Shown: positions 31,601-41,860 of the stretch, piece by piece | Position numbering within the stretch: the stretch's first letter is position 1 | How the letters are laid out: each line of letters opens with the position of its first letter | NCBI RefSeq assembly: GCF_000281045.1 | Contig: NW_008246073.1 | Coordinates: forward strand, 132,366-184,875 | DNA length: 52,510 nucleotides | Source of the DNA: Saprolegnia diclina VS20 | Lineage: Eukaryota > Oomycota > Saprolegniomycetes > Saprolegniales > Saprolegniaceae | Reading direction: 5' to 3' | Program-made: the position numbers and the translations under genes | Notes under the pieces: generated by a model | The model's database searches: none | Told to the model about the DNA's origin: nothing | Seen by the model: only the letters and a program-made list of their open reading frames with translations

Positions 31601-33519
31601 CTACCACATGAAGCGCGCGATCGAGCCATCGACCCAATTGAACGGGCGGTATATGAAGACGTACATCGTAACCGCGTTGATGGCCAAAAAGACCGCCGAC
31701 GTCAAGAGTACCGGGATGAGCGGTTGCTAGACGTCCATGAGCATCAAATGGAGACCAAATGGAGACGAACCTTGGGCGAATGGAGGTGGAGAAGCGTGTA
31801 CGGAACAAGGAAATAGCGCGGCTCGACGAGCGGCGACGGCACGAGGGCGAGGGCGGTCGCGACGCCAAAGACCACGAGCCACAGCAACGTCGTCGCTTTG
31901 CGGAGCTCCTTCCAGAGAAACCACGCAGCGTAAATGTACAGCGGGAGGGGCACAAACTTGGCGAGCGCGTGCTTGAGGTACAAGCGCTGCCAGAGGTAAA
32001 ACGTGTAGTGGCGGTTGTCGGCGAGCAAGAAAGGGTGTGTCAAGCTACAAACTTGGTGTCCCCACCGGCACGACAGCAGAGGATTCTTCTACCTGAAGCG
32101 GTCGATCGCAAACAGAAGCGCAACGACAACGGCGATCGACGTCAGAAACGATCGAACACTCGACGTTAGCGCATGGCCCACGTCGCGGAAGAAGGTCTCG
32201 AGGCGCACTAGCACCATGGTGATGCAAATGTCCCGAGGCCAGGGTTACCTGGAAAGAGGCAGACGAGGCCAAAGCCCATGGTGGCAATTGTCATAAAGTA
32301 CAGCAGCTGCGCCAAATGCAAGCCCGCCACGTGGTTGGCCGTGTCGCCTACGAAGCCAATGGTTGCTTGGTCGGACGTGTCGGGTTCATACCCACGGTGA
32401 TGGCGCCGTTGACGGCGAGGAACGCGCCAAAGGCGACAACGATCGAGATGGTCGCCCAGTAGCGCTTGGTGAGGAGGACCGAATCCTTGAGCAGGAACGT
32501 CAAGAACTTGAGGAGCACGATGCCGAGGCTACGTATAATGGCAGTGCGCCTTAGGTGCAGCATTCAACCATGGGACGTACTGGGAGCTCGACTCGGCGCC
32601 GCTCGGACAGGCATACCTACGTACATGCATGGAGAGATGTCGTGTTGCATGGACGTACAAGTGTGTTTCATGCGTCGTCTCAATGTCCTGTACAATGGCC
32701 GTGCCAAGGATGAAGAGCACCCAGAGAATGTTGGTTTGGCGCACCGCGACTGCGAGGTACCCACACTAGCATTTCGCGGTGCATAAACCCCTTGTACGAG
32801 CAAACGAGAATGGCGTACGAGCACGCTGGCCAAGTACGTGGTCGTGCAGCTCCCGGACCGAAGGCGCTGGCGCTGGCTCACGCGCGAGAGGAGGTACATG
32901 AGCAGCACAAAGAAGAGCCCGGCCACGTCCGTGTAGTAGAGAAAGCTGAAAAAGACGTTGATCGGGAAGAACGCAATCATGAGGCCGTGCGCGATCGCGT
33001 GCGACCGCTCGTGCGCCGTGTACTACGCGAGACGGTCTAGATGGGATGCAAGCATCGGAGTTACCTCTTTCATTTGGCGCAAGAGCACAATGAGGTAGAC
33101 GTTGCCGATCGCGAAGAGGAGGTTCAAGCATCGCAGCACCGTCGTCGAGCAGTAGGCAATGCGCACCGAGACGGAAAACGTCTGCACGAAATGGACCGCG
33201 TTGGAAAACGCGACGCCCGCCACGTAGAGCCCGGGAAAGGTCGTAATTTTCGGATCCCATGTGTCTAGCACTAGCATGAGAGGCGGCGACGCGCGGGGCG
33301 GCGGCGAAGCCAGTATGCTCATACCCCAATGGCCCATGCAGTACTGCTGCGTCTGGGGCACATGGAAGATCTCGTCCTACGCGCCTGCGCTTAGCGGCGA
33401 ACGATTGCATGTAGCTGTACCATGTAGGCTTGCGGCGCATGCACGTGGAAGAGGTAGGCGATCGCTGCGTACGAGGCGCCGACGACCGCGGTCGCGCCGA
33501 GCGCGCTCGACGACGTCAT
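31601..33519 (-). CDS. ALG10: Dolichyl-P-Glc alpha-1,2-glucosyltransferase (ALG10), 482 aa, eleven exons
   Basis: ALG10 adds the last glucose to Glc3Man9GlcNAc2-PP-dolichol in the ER lumen, the signal for oligosaccharyltransferase. Minus-strand exons: 33421-33519, 33325-33376, 33065-33264, 32819-33022, 32659-32765, 32581-32616, 32392-32528, 32249-32347, 32093-32207, 31771-32044, 31601-31726; 1449 nt, in frame. Family signatures return only after splicing: YMDEIFHVPQTQQYC, WDPKITTFPGLYV, FFSFLYYTDVAGLFF, RQTNILWVLF, ITVGDTANHVAGLHLAQLLY, and THPFLLADNRHYTFYLWQR. About ten membrane segments are visible. Length matches the human enzyme (~473 aa). One exon is 36 nt. The start could be extended to ATG 33600, but 33519 gives the usual short cytosolic N-terminus. 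Confidence 0.93.
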
Positions 33520-33889
33520 CTCAAAAATGGGCCCCCGGATACTCGATTTCCGTATCCGGAAGATCTGTTGTCTATTCCAACATTCCTTAAGCGGCGCCAC
33601 GGTAGCGGCCCCAAGGAATGGCTGGCTGCATGTATTGCCCCGCCACTTCGGTTAGCAATCTGCTTTAGCGCTTGACATTCGGTAATGCGCGTGCTTCGGA
33701 TGCGGTGTGGTCGCTATGAGGGCAAATGCCTTAAGAAACCCTCCAAATTGGGTGGTTTTAGCTGGCTACTGCGCCCACAGTACTCGGGCGCGTGTCACCG
33801 CGTGCACCACTCTTGCACGTCAACCGCCGAGTGTCTCTGCAGTGCTACTACAATCGATGATGCACGGTCTCTATCTCGATTCACCGTCC
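33520..33889. other. Intergenic, no gene seen
   Basis: About 370 bases between the ALG10 start and the TruA stop, both on the minus strand. No frame has coding character. It should hold the ALG10 promoter and the TruA 3' UTR. Confidence 0.5.
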
Positions 33890-34795
33890 TTAACCGCTGG
33901 TGCTGAGCGTCAAGGATGGAGGCGGCTTGTACAGCACTCGCCGCAGGTACAGGCCGTGGGCAGGGGCCATCGCCGGCGCCGCCGACCGATCTTTGGCGGC
34001 CAAGAGACGCGGAATGTCCTCTGGCTGCAGCTTGTGCATACCGACGTCAACGAGCGCGCCGACGATGTTGCGCACCATGTGGTACAGGAAGGACGACGCC
34101 GATGCCTTGACGTGCAACAGCGTAATCGCATCGTTCTCGTGGAGCTCGTTCCCGCCGTGCGAAGGAATCGTCTCGATACCGAGCGTCGAGAGCGTTCGAA
34201 TTGGCGAGAGCGCTTGGCATCGCGCGCCGCGGAAGCTCGTAAAGTCGTGCTCGCCGAGAAAATGGGTGCACGCGGCGGCCATGGCCGCTTGATCCAGCGG
34301 CCGCTCGACGTGCCACGAGAGGTCGCGCGTGAAGAGTGACGAGGGCAGGCGACCTGGCAGCGCATATCGGAACTCGGTGTTGGGCATGTGGATCTGGTAA
34401 ATGTAGTCGCGACCGATTGCTTCAAAGCGAGAGTGGAAGTCGTTGGCGACAACGTCGACGTCGCGGACCACGATGGCCTGGTTGCGCTGGCGCAAGAACG
34501 CGTTCATGGCGTTGCGCACGACGTGCGGCGGGTGCGGCTCTGCGCGGTGCAGATCGACGTGCGCTGTGTTGGCCACTGCGTGGACGCCGGCGTCCGTGCG
34601 GCTCGAGACAACGACGCGCGAGAGGCGATCGTGCGAGCCCATGAGCAGCGCCAGCGCCTTCTCGAGCTCGACCTGCACCGTGGGCCCGCAGGCTTCGGGC
34701 TGCGCTTGGAAGCCACGGTACGCGCTGCCGAGGTACTCGACTGTGAGCTTGTACCGCTGCAGCATGCGTCGGCGCGAATCAATCTCCGATTTCAA
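33890..34795 (-). CDS. TruA-type tRNA pseudouridine synthase, 301 aa
   Basis: A single-exon gene. TruA-family enzymes isomerise uridines in the tRNA anticodon arm (positions 38-40 in the bacterial enzyme). Seen here: the N-terminal YKLTVEYLGSAYRGFQAQP, the catalytic motif VVSSRTDAGVHAVANT (Asp68), the nucleophile-side loop FHSRFEAIGRDYIYQI, FLGEHDFTSFRGARCQA, and the C-terminal FLYHMVRNIVGALVDVG, all in TruA order. The length (~300 aa) is that of the bacterial/organellar form rather than the longer eukaryotic PUS1/PUS3, and there is no clear organelle presequence. Met11 at 34765 is an alternative start. The lack of introns among intron-rich neighbours is notable but not unique here. Confidence 0.93.
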   Translation of the reverse strand: MKSEIDSRRRMLQRYKLTVEYLGSAYRGFQAQPEACGPTVQVELEKALALLMGSHDRLSRVVVSSRTDAGVHAVANTAHVDLHRAEPHPPHVVRNAMNAFLRQRNQAIVVRDVDVVANDFHSRFEAIGRDYIYQIHMPNTEFRYALPGRLPSSLFTRDLSWHVERPLDQAAMAAACTHFLGEHDFTSFRGARCQALSPIRTLSTLGIETIPSHGGNELHENDAITLLHVKASASSFLYHMVRNIVGALVDVGMHKLQPEDIPRLLAAKDRSAAPAMAPAHGLYLRRVLYKPPPSLTLSTSG

Positions 34796-35104
34796 AACAC
34801 ACTATATGCATTTCCTTACACTATATACACGGTATTCGTGTTTCCAGTATTGTCGCCAATGCAAGTGGAGCGCAGGACGAAGCAAGGATCTGTTGCTACA
34901 ATGCACTTGCACGTATGCAGTGGTCGTATCCGAGGCAGTCATCTGGCTTGCATGGGTGAAGTACCATTCACATACGTGATGTCGAAGTACACTATATCCG
35001 TTGCTTGGACCTTTATAATTAAATACTCGAAGGTATCAACAAGAAGAGGTTGGATCCAAAAACATTCCACAGCAGAAGAAGATAGGTCGCAGGTACCGAC
35101 CGCC
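34796..35104. other. Divergent promoter region, TruA / cullin
   Basis: About 309 AT-richer bases between two divergent genes, with TATATA-like runs near 34800-34830. No coding signal. It should serve as promoter for both genes. Confidence 0.45.
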
Positions 35105-38039
35105 ATGTCGCTGCTCAAGTCCAAGCCGGTGCGTTCGCCATCCTGCGCGCGTTCGCCGAGCCTCATGGCCGACTAGGTGGACTTTGATATGGTCTGGAAC
35201 GAGATCGAGCCGTCCGTGGAGGTCCTCGTCAACGGCTCGCACGCTCCGTTCTCGTACGAGAAATGGCAGGGCGTCTACCATGGCGTGTACAGCATCTGCA
35301 CCAACCCAGGCGCGCCGCAAGCCGAGGCGCTCTTCTTCCAGCTACGCGAAATCCTCGTGCGCCGCGTCACCGAGATCGTCGAGGTGCGCGCCCACGATCA
35401 TCGTTGTCGCGGCTCTAGTCTCAGATCTGAGTAGCTCTTGACGGCCGAGCCGGGCGACGCTGAGTTCCTCGCGCTCTACTGCTCGCACTTTAACGTCTAC
35501 TCGACAGGCAGCAACTACGTCTCGGAGCTCTTTGCTTACTTGGTGCGCTCTCTGTATGTGTTAGAGCGTTGGAGGTCTCATTCCGCTCTGCCTACAGAAC
35601 CGGTATTGGATTCGGTACGCCCACTCCGAGTACGGCCAAGCGCCGATTCCAGGCGTATACCCCGTGCCCGAGGTAAGGTGCTCGTCAGGAAATGCAGCGA
35701 AGACGCAGGACCATGGCTAGCTCGCGCTGCGCATTTGGCGTGACATTGCACACAGCGCGCTCAAGCACCGCGTTGTGCATGCGCTCGTGCACATCTTTCG
35801 CATCGCGCGCGAGGCAGGCGACGCCTTCTTTGAGCACGGCGACCTCGTGGCCACGACGGTGCAGGTGCGCATCACGCCATGTCAACTATGTCAACGTGAG
35901 GTCGACGTGGTCCTGTAGATCTACCTCGTGCTCGGGCTCAACAAGCAAGACCCGCTGAAGCTCTACCGCCTCGAAGTCGAGTCGGTCTTCCTCCTGGTAG
36001 TCGTCAGTCCAAGCCACGATCATATCCTTACGCAAGGGTAGGACACGGAAGCGTACTACGCCGGCGTCGCCCAAGACCTCCTCTCGCGGCTCTCGATCGC
36101 CGAGTACCTCGCCCACGTGGAAGCTCTCTGCAAGCAAGAAGAGCGCCGCTGCGATGGCAAGATGCACCGCATGTACACAGCGCATCCACGTTGGCCCGTA
36201 CCGACCATGCGGAATTATGGATAGCACGGTCAAGCAGGCGCGACAAACGTGTTGCCGCGTCCTCGTCGAGGAGCACGCGGATCGCATTTGCGAGCACGTG
36301 GACGCGTTCCTTGCGGCCAACCAAACAGCGGACCTCCGGCGTCTCTTTACGCTCTTCTCCGAACTCCCCAACGAGCACGCGCTCATGCTCTTCAAGGTCT
36401 ATTTATTTCCGATTTGAATCTCAATCTCAATATGGCCACTAGACAAATCTCAAAAAATACATTGAGAAAACCGGCCTCGACGTTGTCAAGCAGCTCCCGA
36501 TGGACGCGACGCTGCGCTCCCCACAGCTGTACATTGAAGCGCTCGTCCGTGTGCGCGAGCAGTTTGTCGACCTCATTCGCGACGCGTTTGGCTTCCACGC
36601 ACTCATGCGCACAGCGTTGGACCAGGCGTGCCGGGCCTTTGCCAACGCCCACCCGCGCCTGCCCGAGCTCCTCGCCAAGTACACGCACGTGCTCATGACC
36701 AAACCCGGTTCGCTCAATAACTTGATACGTACATGGCTTATACGGGGTAGGGCTCAACGACAACGAGGTCGAAGTCAAGATTGACCAGATCGGCGTCGTC
36801 TTTTGTCTTTTGGACGACAAGGATGTCTTCAAGACGTTCTACGCCAAGCTGCTTTCTCAACGGCTCATCCATGGTAGCCAGATCGACTCAATATGTCCAT
36901 GTCCTCTTACATAGCTACCTTGACTGTATGCAGGCTCGTCGATGGCCCATGAATTTGAAGTGCTCTTGGTGCAAAAGCTGCGGGACATTTGCGGCTGCGA
37001 TTTCGTCTCCAAGCTCCAAAAGATGTTTGCCGACAAGCTCCTGAGCTCGGTATGAATCGGAGGGCACACTGGGATATATCGAGCGACCGCGTAGACAACG
37101 ACGAACGCGTACCGGTCGTGGCGCCACGAGCATCATGGCATGAATGAACCCAACTATCTGGTCGCGTTTAGCTTTGACGTGCTCACTGCGGGGGTGTGGC
37201 CGATTCCGACGCCGTCTATTGCCTCGACGCTGCACCTTCCCGCCGTGTGTCAGTACCAAGTCGACCTCTTTACGACCTTTTACGCGAGCCAGAGCTCGGG
37301 CCGGCGCCTGCACTGGGTCCACCACCTCTCGCACGGGCTCCTCCGACTGAGTCTGGGCGGTCGGCTCTACGAAATCCACGCGAGTCTGTACCAAATGATC
37401 CTTCTCCTGCTCGTCCGATTCCATGACAATAGCTTCCACAAACTCATCAACTCTTCTAGTTTAACGACCGGTCGGCGTGGCGGGCGACCGAATTGCGGGA
37501 TGCCACGCGCGTCCCGAGCCTCGACGCTGTACACCAGCAGCTGCATCCGTTCGTCAAGGTTGCTTGACCGCCAATCGAAGCTCACCCGCCTCATAGATGA
37601 AGCTGCTCACGTTGACGGACGGCGCCCTGTACACGCTCAACGAATCGTTTGCGCACAAGCGGTCCCGGATCAAGGTGAGCTTTCTGCACGAGCCTTTTGA
37701 ATGCACATGGTGTAGGCCATGCCGGTGCAGTCAGTGCTGGACCCGCCGACGTCGTCGTTGTCGGTGTCGTCGCCGTCGGCGTCCAGTGGGCCGCCCCGCG
37801 AAGTCACGGAAGACCGCAAGATGGCGCTCCAGGCGGCACTCGTGCGCGTGATGAAGGCGCGGCGCGAGTGCGCATTCCTGCAGCTGCACGCCGAAGTGAC
37901 GACGATGCTCGCCAACCAATTCGTGCCGTCGACCGACTTTGTGCAAACCAATTTGGAGCTGCTCGTGGAGAAAGAATACGTTCGTCTCGCATCGCCCGGC
38001 GCGACGCGCAGCGCTGCCGTTTACGTCTACGTGGCCTAG
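35105..38039 (+). CDS. Cullin, RING E3 ubiquitin ligase scaffold (CUL1-like), 753 aa, fifteen exons
   Basis: Exons: 35105-35128, 35177-35383, 35435-35542, 35598-35672, 35721-35864, 35919-35996, 36042-36172, 36225-36396, 36443-36707, 36751-36873, 36934-37049, 37095-37412, 37460-37558, 37597-37674, 37716-38039; 2262 nt, in frame. The N-terminal cullin repeats contain YVSELFAYLNRYWIRYAH. The cullin homology domain has IDQIGVVFCLLDDKDVFKTF, SQRLIHGSS and FTTFYASQSSGRRLHWVHHL. The C-terminal winged helix has DRKMALQAALVRVMKARR, with the Lys expected to receive NEDD8, and ends YVYVA. The 1-5 subtype is not certain; the YLNRYW and neddylation motifs lean to CUL1. The intron at 37559-37596 is only 38 nt. 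A Ser/Pro-rich insert precedes the neddylation domain. Confidence 0.93.
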
Positions 38040-38223
38040 TCACGACTGTCCTCGTCACGATCCATCGACCAAAAATGTACTCAATTCTACAATGCCAGTG
38101 CGTGCTTGCACATTGTCAGATCTCGTTGATAGTCGTATACAACCCTTGACGTGCTTGCTCGTTCTGTTGGGTCTGTCTTGACGGTTGGGCGTGGCAGTGT
38201 CAAGCTGCCGACACGGGTGGATT

Positions 38224-38270
38224 CCTGCTGCACACGCAGGAGAGACGGGGTTCGAGTCCCGGAGGCGCAG
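38224..38270 (+). pseudogene. tRNA relic, 3' half (tRNA-Val CAC-like)
   Basis: A perfect 5-bp anticodon stem CCTGC/GCAGG encloses a 7-nt loop TGCACAC. A 5-nt variable loop, a T arm with TTCGAGT and one stem mismatch, and seven bases in the acceptor position follow. GGTTCGAGTCC fits the pol III B box. The 5' half gives no D stem and no matching acceptor strand, and loop position 33 is G instead of the invariant U. Hence it looks like a relic or tRNA-derived piece, not a working gene. The CAC anticodon would read Val. Confidence 0.4.
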
Positions 38271-38288
38271 CCCCTTCTTCTCTTTCAC

Positions 38289-38331
38289 GGGTGCGACCGC
38301 CAGTTGGAAGCACTGACTGGCGGTCGCACCC
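38289..38331. repeat. Perfect 16-bp inverted repeat (hairpin, 11-nt loop)
   Basis: Left arm 38289-38304 (GGGTGCGACCGCCAGT) pairs without mismatch with right arm 38316-38331. The loop is TGGAAGCACTG. It lies 18 bases after the tRNA relic and runs straight into CCCTAACCCTAG. It may be a 3'-end structure of the cullin transcript or part of a tRNA-derived element. Confidence 0.85.
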
Positions 38332-38514
38332 TAACCCTAGTGTTGAAATGGCTCTTTACTGTCATTTAATCATTAAAATCATTTCAGGATTCCCTTGGCC
38401 GTCATCCTGGTCCTCGGGTGCTAGTATGACGGCAATATCGGCGTACAGTGGACATGAGCGCAGTGAAGGCCACGACGACGTGCATTGTCTGATGTCTCTG
38501 GCTACGCGCTATCC

Positions 38515-39565
38515 TTACAAGATTTCTAGCGTCGCGTCCGGCGTTGCGTACGCTGCCTTGTGCTTGTCAAAGATGCGCTGGAGCTCGGTGAGGAAGAGGC
38601 CGTGGACGCGGTCGACTTCGTCGCTGGACGGGTTGTCGCACTTGGTCGTTGGGATCGGGTGTCCGTACACTTGGTGGATCTCGACTGGGAACGGTTTAAA
38701 CGGGTTCCACCACGTCGGGCCGACGCAGAGCGGAATCGCAATAAGGAATTTCCGAGCAAACCACTGCCGCAGCGGCAGCAAAAACCTACCGACTCGAGTT
38801 CAAATTCCTGTTGGATCGTAGAATTCAACTCGTACGTGGACGGACGGAAAAGATCATTTTCACCAAACGCATATACGGGCACGATGGCCGTACCGTGCTG
38901 GATCGCGAGCTTGACAAAGCCTACAAAAGCGTATATCATGACAATATTGTCCATCACAATCGACATTGTGTACCTTTGCGCGAATGGAGAAAGACGTGGT
39001 GCTTTTGGTACTCGGCGAGCATTTGCTCTTGGATGCCACCGACGAGGATCACGAGGCTCTTGCCGGACGCCAAGACGCTGTGCGCAACGGACCGACTGGC
39101 ATCGACGACGCCGAGCCAGAGAAGCAGCTCGCGGTAGATGGGAATGCGAAACACGATCGACGCGCCGAGGTGGCGGCGGCGGTCGCCAGGAATCACGTCA
39201 TGAAAGGCCGGCGTCGACGCGCCTGTGATCATGACGCCATGGTGCCACGACGTGGGGCCGTGCGGATGCGACGAAAAGAGGTACTGCGTCTCCTTAGCCA
39301 GCGGTGTCTCAAAGTGCAATGTCGTTGGCACCGGCGCGCGCGCCTTCCAGAGCGAGAGCGTCGCAAACCATGGCCAGTACCCACCGCGTTGCGAAAACTG
39401 CGTCGGTGCCAAGAAGCTCGGGAGATACGCAGCGAGAAGACCCAGTACGACAGCGTACGGCAGCGCGTAGTACTGCAAGCTGATGGCGACGCCAGCGACA
39501 AAGGCGCTGAGCGATGCCACGTACACGGTCGGGATCGCCATCGGTTCTGCCTCCTCCTGCGCCAA
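38515..39565 (-). CDS. Diacylglycerol/monoacylglycerol acyltransferase, DGAT2 family, 315 aa
   Basis: Exons on the minus strand are 38974-39565, 38836-38920 and 38515-38785; 948 nt, in frame. This ER enzyme family esterifies an acyl-CoA to diacylglycerol (or related alcohols), making storage oil. Landmarks: two N-terminal hydrophobic segments, the catalytic HPHG in YLFSSHPHGPTSWHHG, GGIQEQMLAEYQKHHVFLHS, then across the 53-nt intron RKGFVKLAIQHGTAIVPVYA with FGENDLF, and near the end GPTWWNPFKPFPVEIHQVYG with HPIPTTK. The length is close to DGAT2/MGAT enzymes (330-390 aa). Substrate choice cannot be read from sequence. Oomycetes usually hold several paralogues. Confidence 0.9.
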
Positions 39566-39991
39566 ATGTGGTTTGCGGTCAGTTGAATTGCCGCCTGTTT
39601 TTGCGTGTACTTGCAGTTTGTATGTCCACTGTGTTTCGTAGCATGGGCTGCTGGGATTGGCTCACGCATCCACCAATCACACGACGCCATATCTTGGCTG
39701 CATCAACACCACAGCAGTTGCTACCGCAGCGCAAGCTGCTTCGTGCTGCCGTGCGTCGTCTCGTCGACGTTGAGGCTACTACGATCGACTGGACTGTACG
39801 AGGAGACGGGAAGGCAGGCTAGAGCGACTACACCGGCCCGAGCGATTGGGCCGAACACTCGTGGGGGCTAGGGTTGTCAGATGTTGACGCCCAAGTCCTC
39901 TCGTTGCGAGGTTAGCTAATCATCCGTGCGGAACTGCAGAAACGAGGTATTTCGTCGGAAAATGCAATGTCGTGTTGGGCTGCAGAAGCGT
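39566..39991. other. Intergenic, no gene seen
   Basis: About 426 bases between the DGAT2 start and the YIF1 stop, both minus. No coding signal. A CTAGGGTT telomere-like word lies at 39868-39875. Confidence 0.5.
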
Positions 39992-41392
39992 CTACGCCTG
40001 GATCTCGCCCGTGTACGAGTTCCACCAAATAAGTAGCATTTGGGCCGCCGACAACCTAGGGAGCGTGAGCCGCCGTCCGTGGCTAGTCATTGCGACGTAC
40101 CCGAGCAGCATGTAGGTGCGGAAGCGCCGCGACTCGTAGCTTGGTTCGGGCACCGAGCCTTTGAGGCACTGCAGCATGAAATAGGTGGTCGTCAAGCCCG
40201 TGTAGAGGAGCGCAATGTAGTACGCCATCGACCCCAACAGCATGCGCACGACCGTGTTGAGCACGAGCGGCACGTACTTGTAGCCCGTGAAGGCGACAAG
40301 GTCAAGGAACGAGATGCTGCTGTTGAGCACGTGCAAGCACGCCTTCATGACCGCGATCTCAAGGCACTGCAGCATGACGCAGTACATGCCCACGTCGCCA
40401 ATGACGTCCGGGTTGAACCTAGCGCGCGATCCATCAGGCAGATATACCAGAGCAAGCAACGTACTGGCCCGATGTGCCCTTGATGAAGCCGACAAGAAGA
40501 ATGTACGTGGCAAAGCTCATGAGCGGGATGTAGAGATCCGGCGCGTTCACATCGTCGGTCGGCGGCTTGTACGTGATCTCGCCGGTCGAGTCACTGGGCT
40601 CGGTGCGGCGGCGCCAGTTGCTGTGGAGAAAGGGCACGAGCAGCATCTAGACACAAACAGTTAGGAGGATCATGCAGTCATGATGATGGACGAGACCTTG
40701 AGGCGCGTGACCACATATGCGTTGTTGACGGTGAAGTAATACTTGACCGAGCCAAACGCGCCTTTTGCACCGGGCACGAACGACGAGATCTTGTTTTCCA
40801 TAAAGCCGACGCCTTGCGACATCATGTAGCCGGCCATCGGGTTGCTACAAGTCGCGTCGTCGATAAGCATACCAGGATGTCCCACGTACTTGAGAAGCTC
40901 TTCGGGGCTGCCGCTGCCCATGGCCTGGCCCAAGAACGCGCCCATGGGCGGTGCGCTCTGGCCCATCATGCCCTGTGGTTGGCCCATCATGCCCTGTGGT
41001 TGGCCCATCATGCCCTGTGGTTGGCCCATCATGCCCTGTGGCTGGCCCATCATGCCCTGTGGCTGGCCCATCATGCCTTGGGGCTGGCCGTACGAAGGCT
41101 CCTGTGGCGCGACGTGGCCGCGGTTGTACGCCTACGTAGCGGCGCCATCAGTTGACGCAGGTCGGCCTCGGCTCTTTACCTGGCGCTGGTCGGGGTACCC
41201 ATTGCCACTGCCATTGTTGCTGCCCGTGTGGGCGGATCCGTCGAAAAAGTCGTTCGCCGCCGGCGCTTGGTACTGGGGGTTGAAGCCCGCGCGGCGCGGC
41301 TGGTACGGCGCGCTCGGGTTGCGGAAGGGAACTACACGCAGCAAGGTTTGTGCGGCGCTACGTCAAGGTCGGCGCGTACCAGGTTGCGCCAT
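39992..41392 (-). CDS. YIF1: YIF1 family ER-Golgi transport membrane protein, 402 aa, five exons
   Basis: Exons on the minus strand: 41380-41392, 41180-41331, 40697-41131, 40465-40646, 39992-40418; 1209 nt, in frame. YIF1 forms a complex with YIP1 in COPII/Golgi membranes and helps vesicle docking with Rab GTPases. The first exon is only 13 nt (MAQP). A Gln/Pro/Gly/Met-rich N-terminal region includes a tandem GMMGQPQ array. The conserved core is SVKYYFTVNNAYVVTRLK, LLVPFLHSNWRR, DDVNAPDLYIPLMSFATYIL, then four or five membrane segments including FLDLVAFTGYKYVPLVLN and MLLGSMAYYIALLYTGL. This order is typical of YIF1A/B. It is longer than the human protein (293-314 aa) because of the N-terminal repeats and a C-terminal extension. 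Confidence 0.92.
40960..41090 (-). repeat. 21-bp tandem repeat array inside YIF1 (GMMGQPQ units)
   Basis: About six head-to-tail copies of the unit CCCTGTGGTTGGCCCATCAT plus G (plus-strand reading), with a TGGTT/TGGCT switch and one diverged end unit. Each unit encodes seven residues and keeps frame, so copy number can change without breaking the gene. Confidence 0.95.
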
Positions 41393-41860
41393 CGCTCGTC
41401 GGCTTCCACAAGTGACGTCGGGGACTCGGCTTGCAAACTGTGCGTTGATTGGTCAAATATAGGCCACCGCAGTACATTTGGCGCGATGCCATTGGTTCAA
41501 AAAGAAACAGCACGCCAAACACCGCACCTTGATGCAGCCAGCGCATGGCCTTGGCTACCGTCGCCACCGTGGCGGCCATCCATGGCGCCGACTTGTCCAC
41601 ATCGTCGACAGTATCGTAATGCTTCATGGTCATCGTCCCACCCATGCGCTACCACATTGGCGAAGCTGCGCCACGCCGACGCTGCTCATGTCGGTACCCT
41701 CGCTCCTCCTCACCTGCTCGAGGACCTGTGCTCGTTCTCACCTGCCACAAACCTTTCTTGTACAGAACTCTAGCCTCTGCGCAGGATGGACAAACGCTTT
41801 TGGCGTGCGTACATTATACGTGCATCAAAATGGGACCTCGGCGCACATCGAGCGATGTGC
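41393..41860. other. Intergenic, no gene firmly seen
   Basis: About 470 bases between the YIF1 start and the AIMP1-like stop, both minus. An open minus-strand frame at 41358-41645 overlaps the YIF1 first exon and has no family likeness; it is not called. The YIF1 promoter should be here. Confidence 0.45.

Larger units (their letters stand above)
38040..38514. other. Convergent intergenic gap with tRNA relic, hairpin and CCCTAA motif
   Basis: This lies between the cullin stop and the DGAT2 stop. No protein-coding signal. Its contents are listed separately: a tRNA-like 3' half, an 11-nt-loop hairpin with a perfect 16-bp stem, and CCCTAACCCTAG directly after it. Confidence 0.6.

Noticed and set aside
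32766-33440. A separate 224-codon gene inside ALG10
   Set aside because: It is an out-of-frame minus-strand reading through ALG10 exons and introns; the eleven-exon ALG10 model explains the region.
38224-38270. Functional tRNA gene
   Set aside because: No D arm or acceptor pairing on the 5' side, G at position 33, one T-stem mismatch and no clear T-run terminator; kept only as a relic.
40960-41090. CRISPR-like array
   Set aside because: Units are directly adjacent 21-mers with no spacers, inside a eukaryotic coding exon.
40842-41462. Plus-strand repeat protein with WPIMPCG units
   Set aside because: It is the antisense reading of the YIF1 tandem repeats; YIF1 on the minus strand has clear homology and exact splicing.
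41358-41645. Small minus-strand protein upstream of YIF1
   Set aside because: It overlaps YIF1 exon 1 and the first intron in another frame and has no recognisable motif; the Kozak-like MAQP start for YIF1 is better supported.
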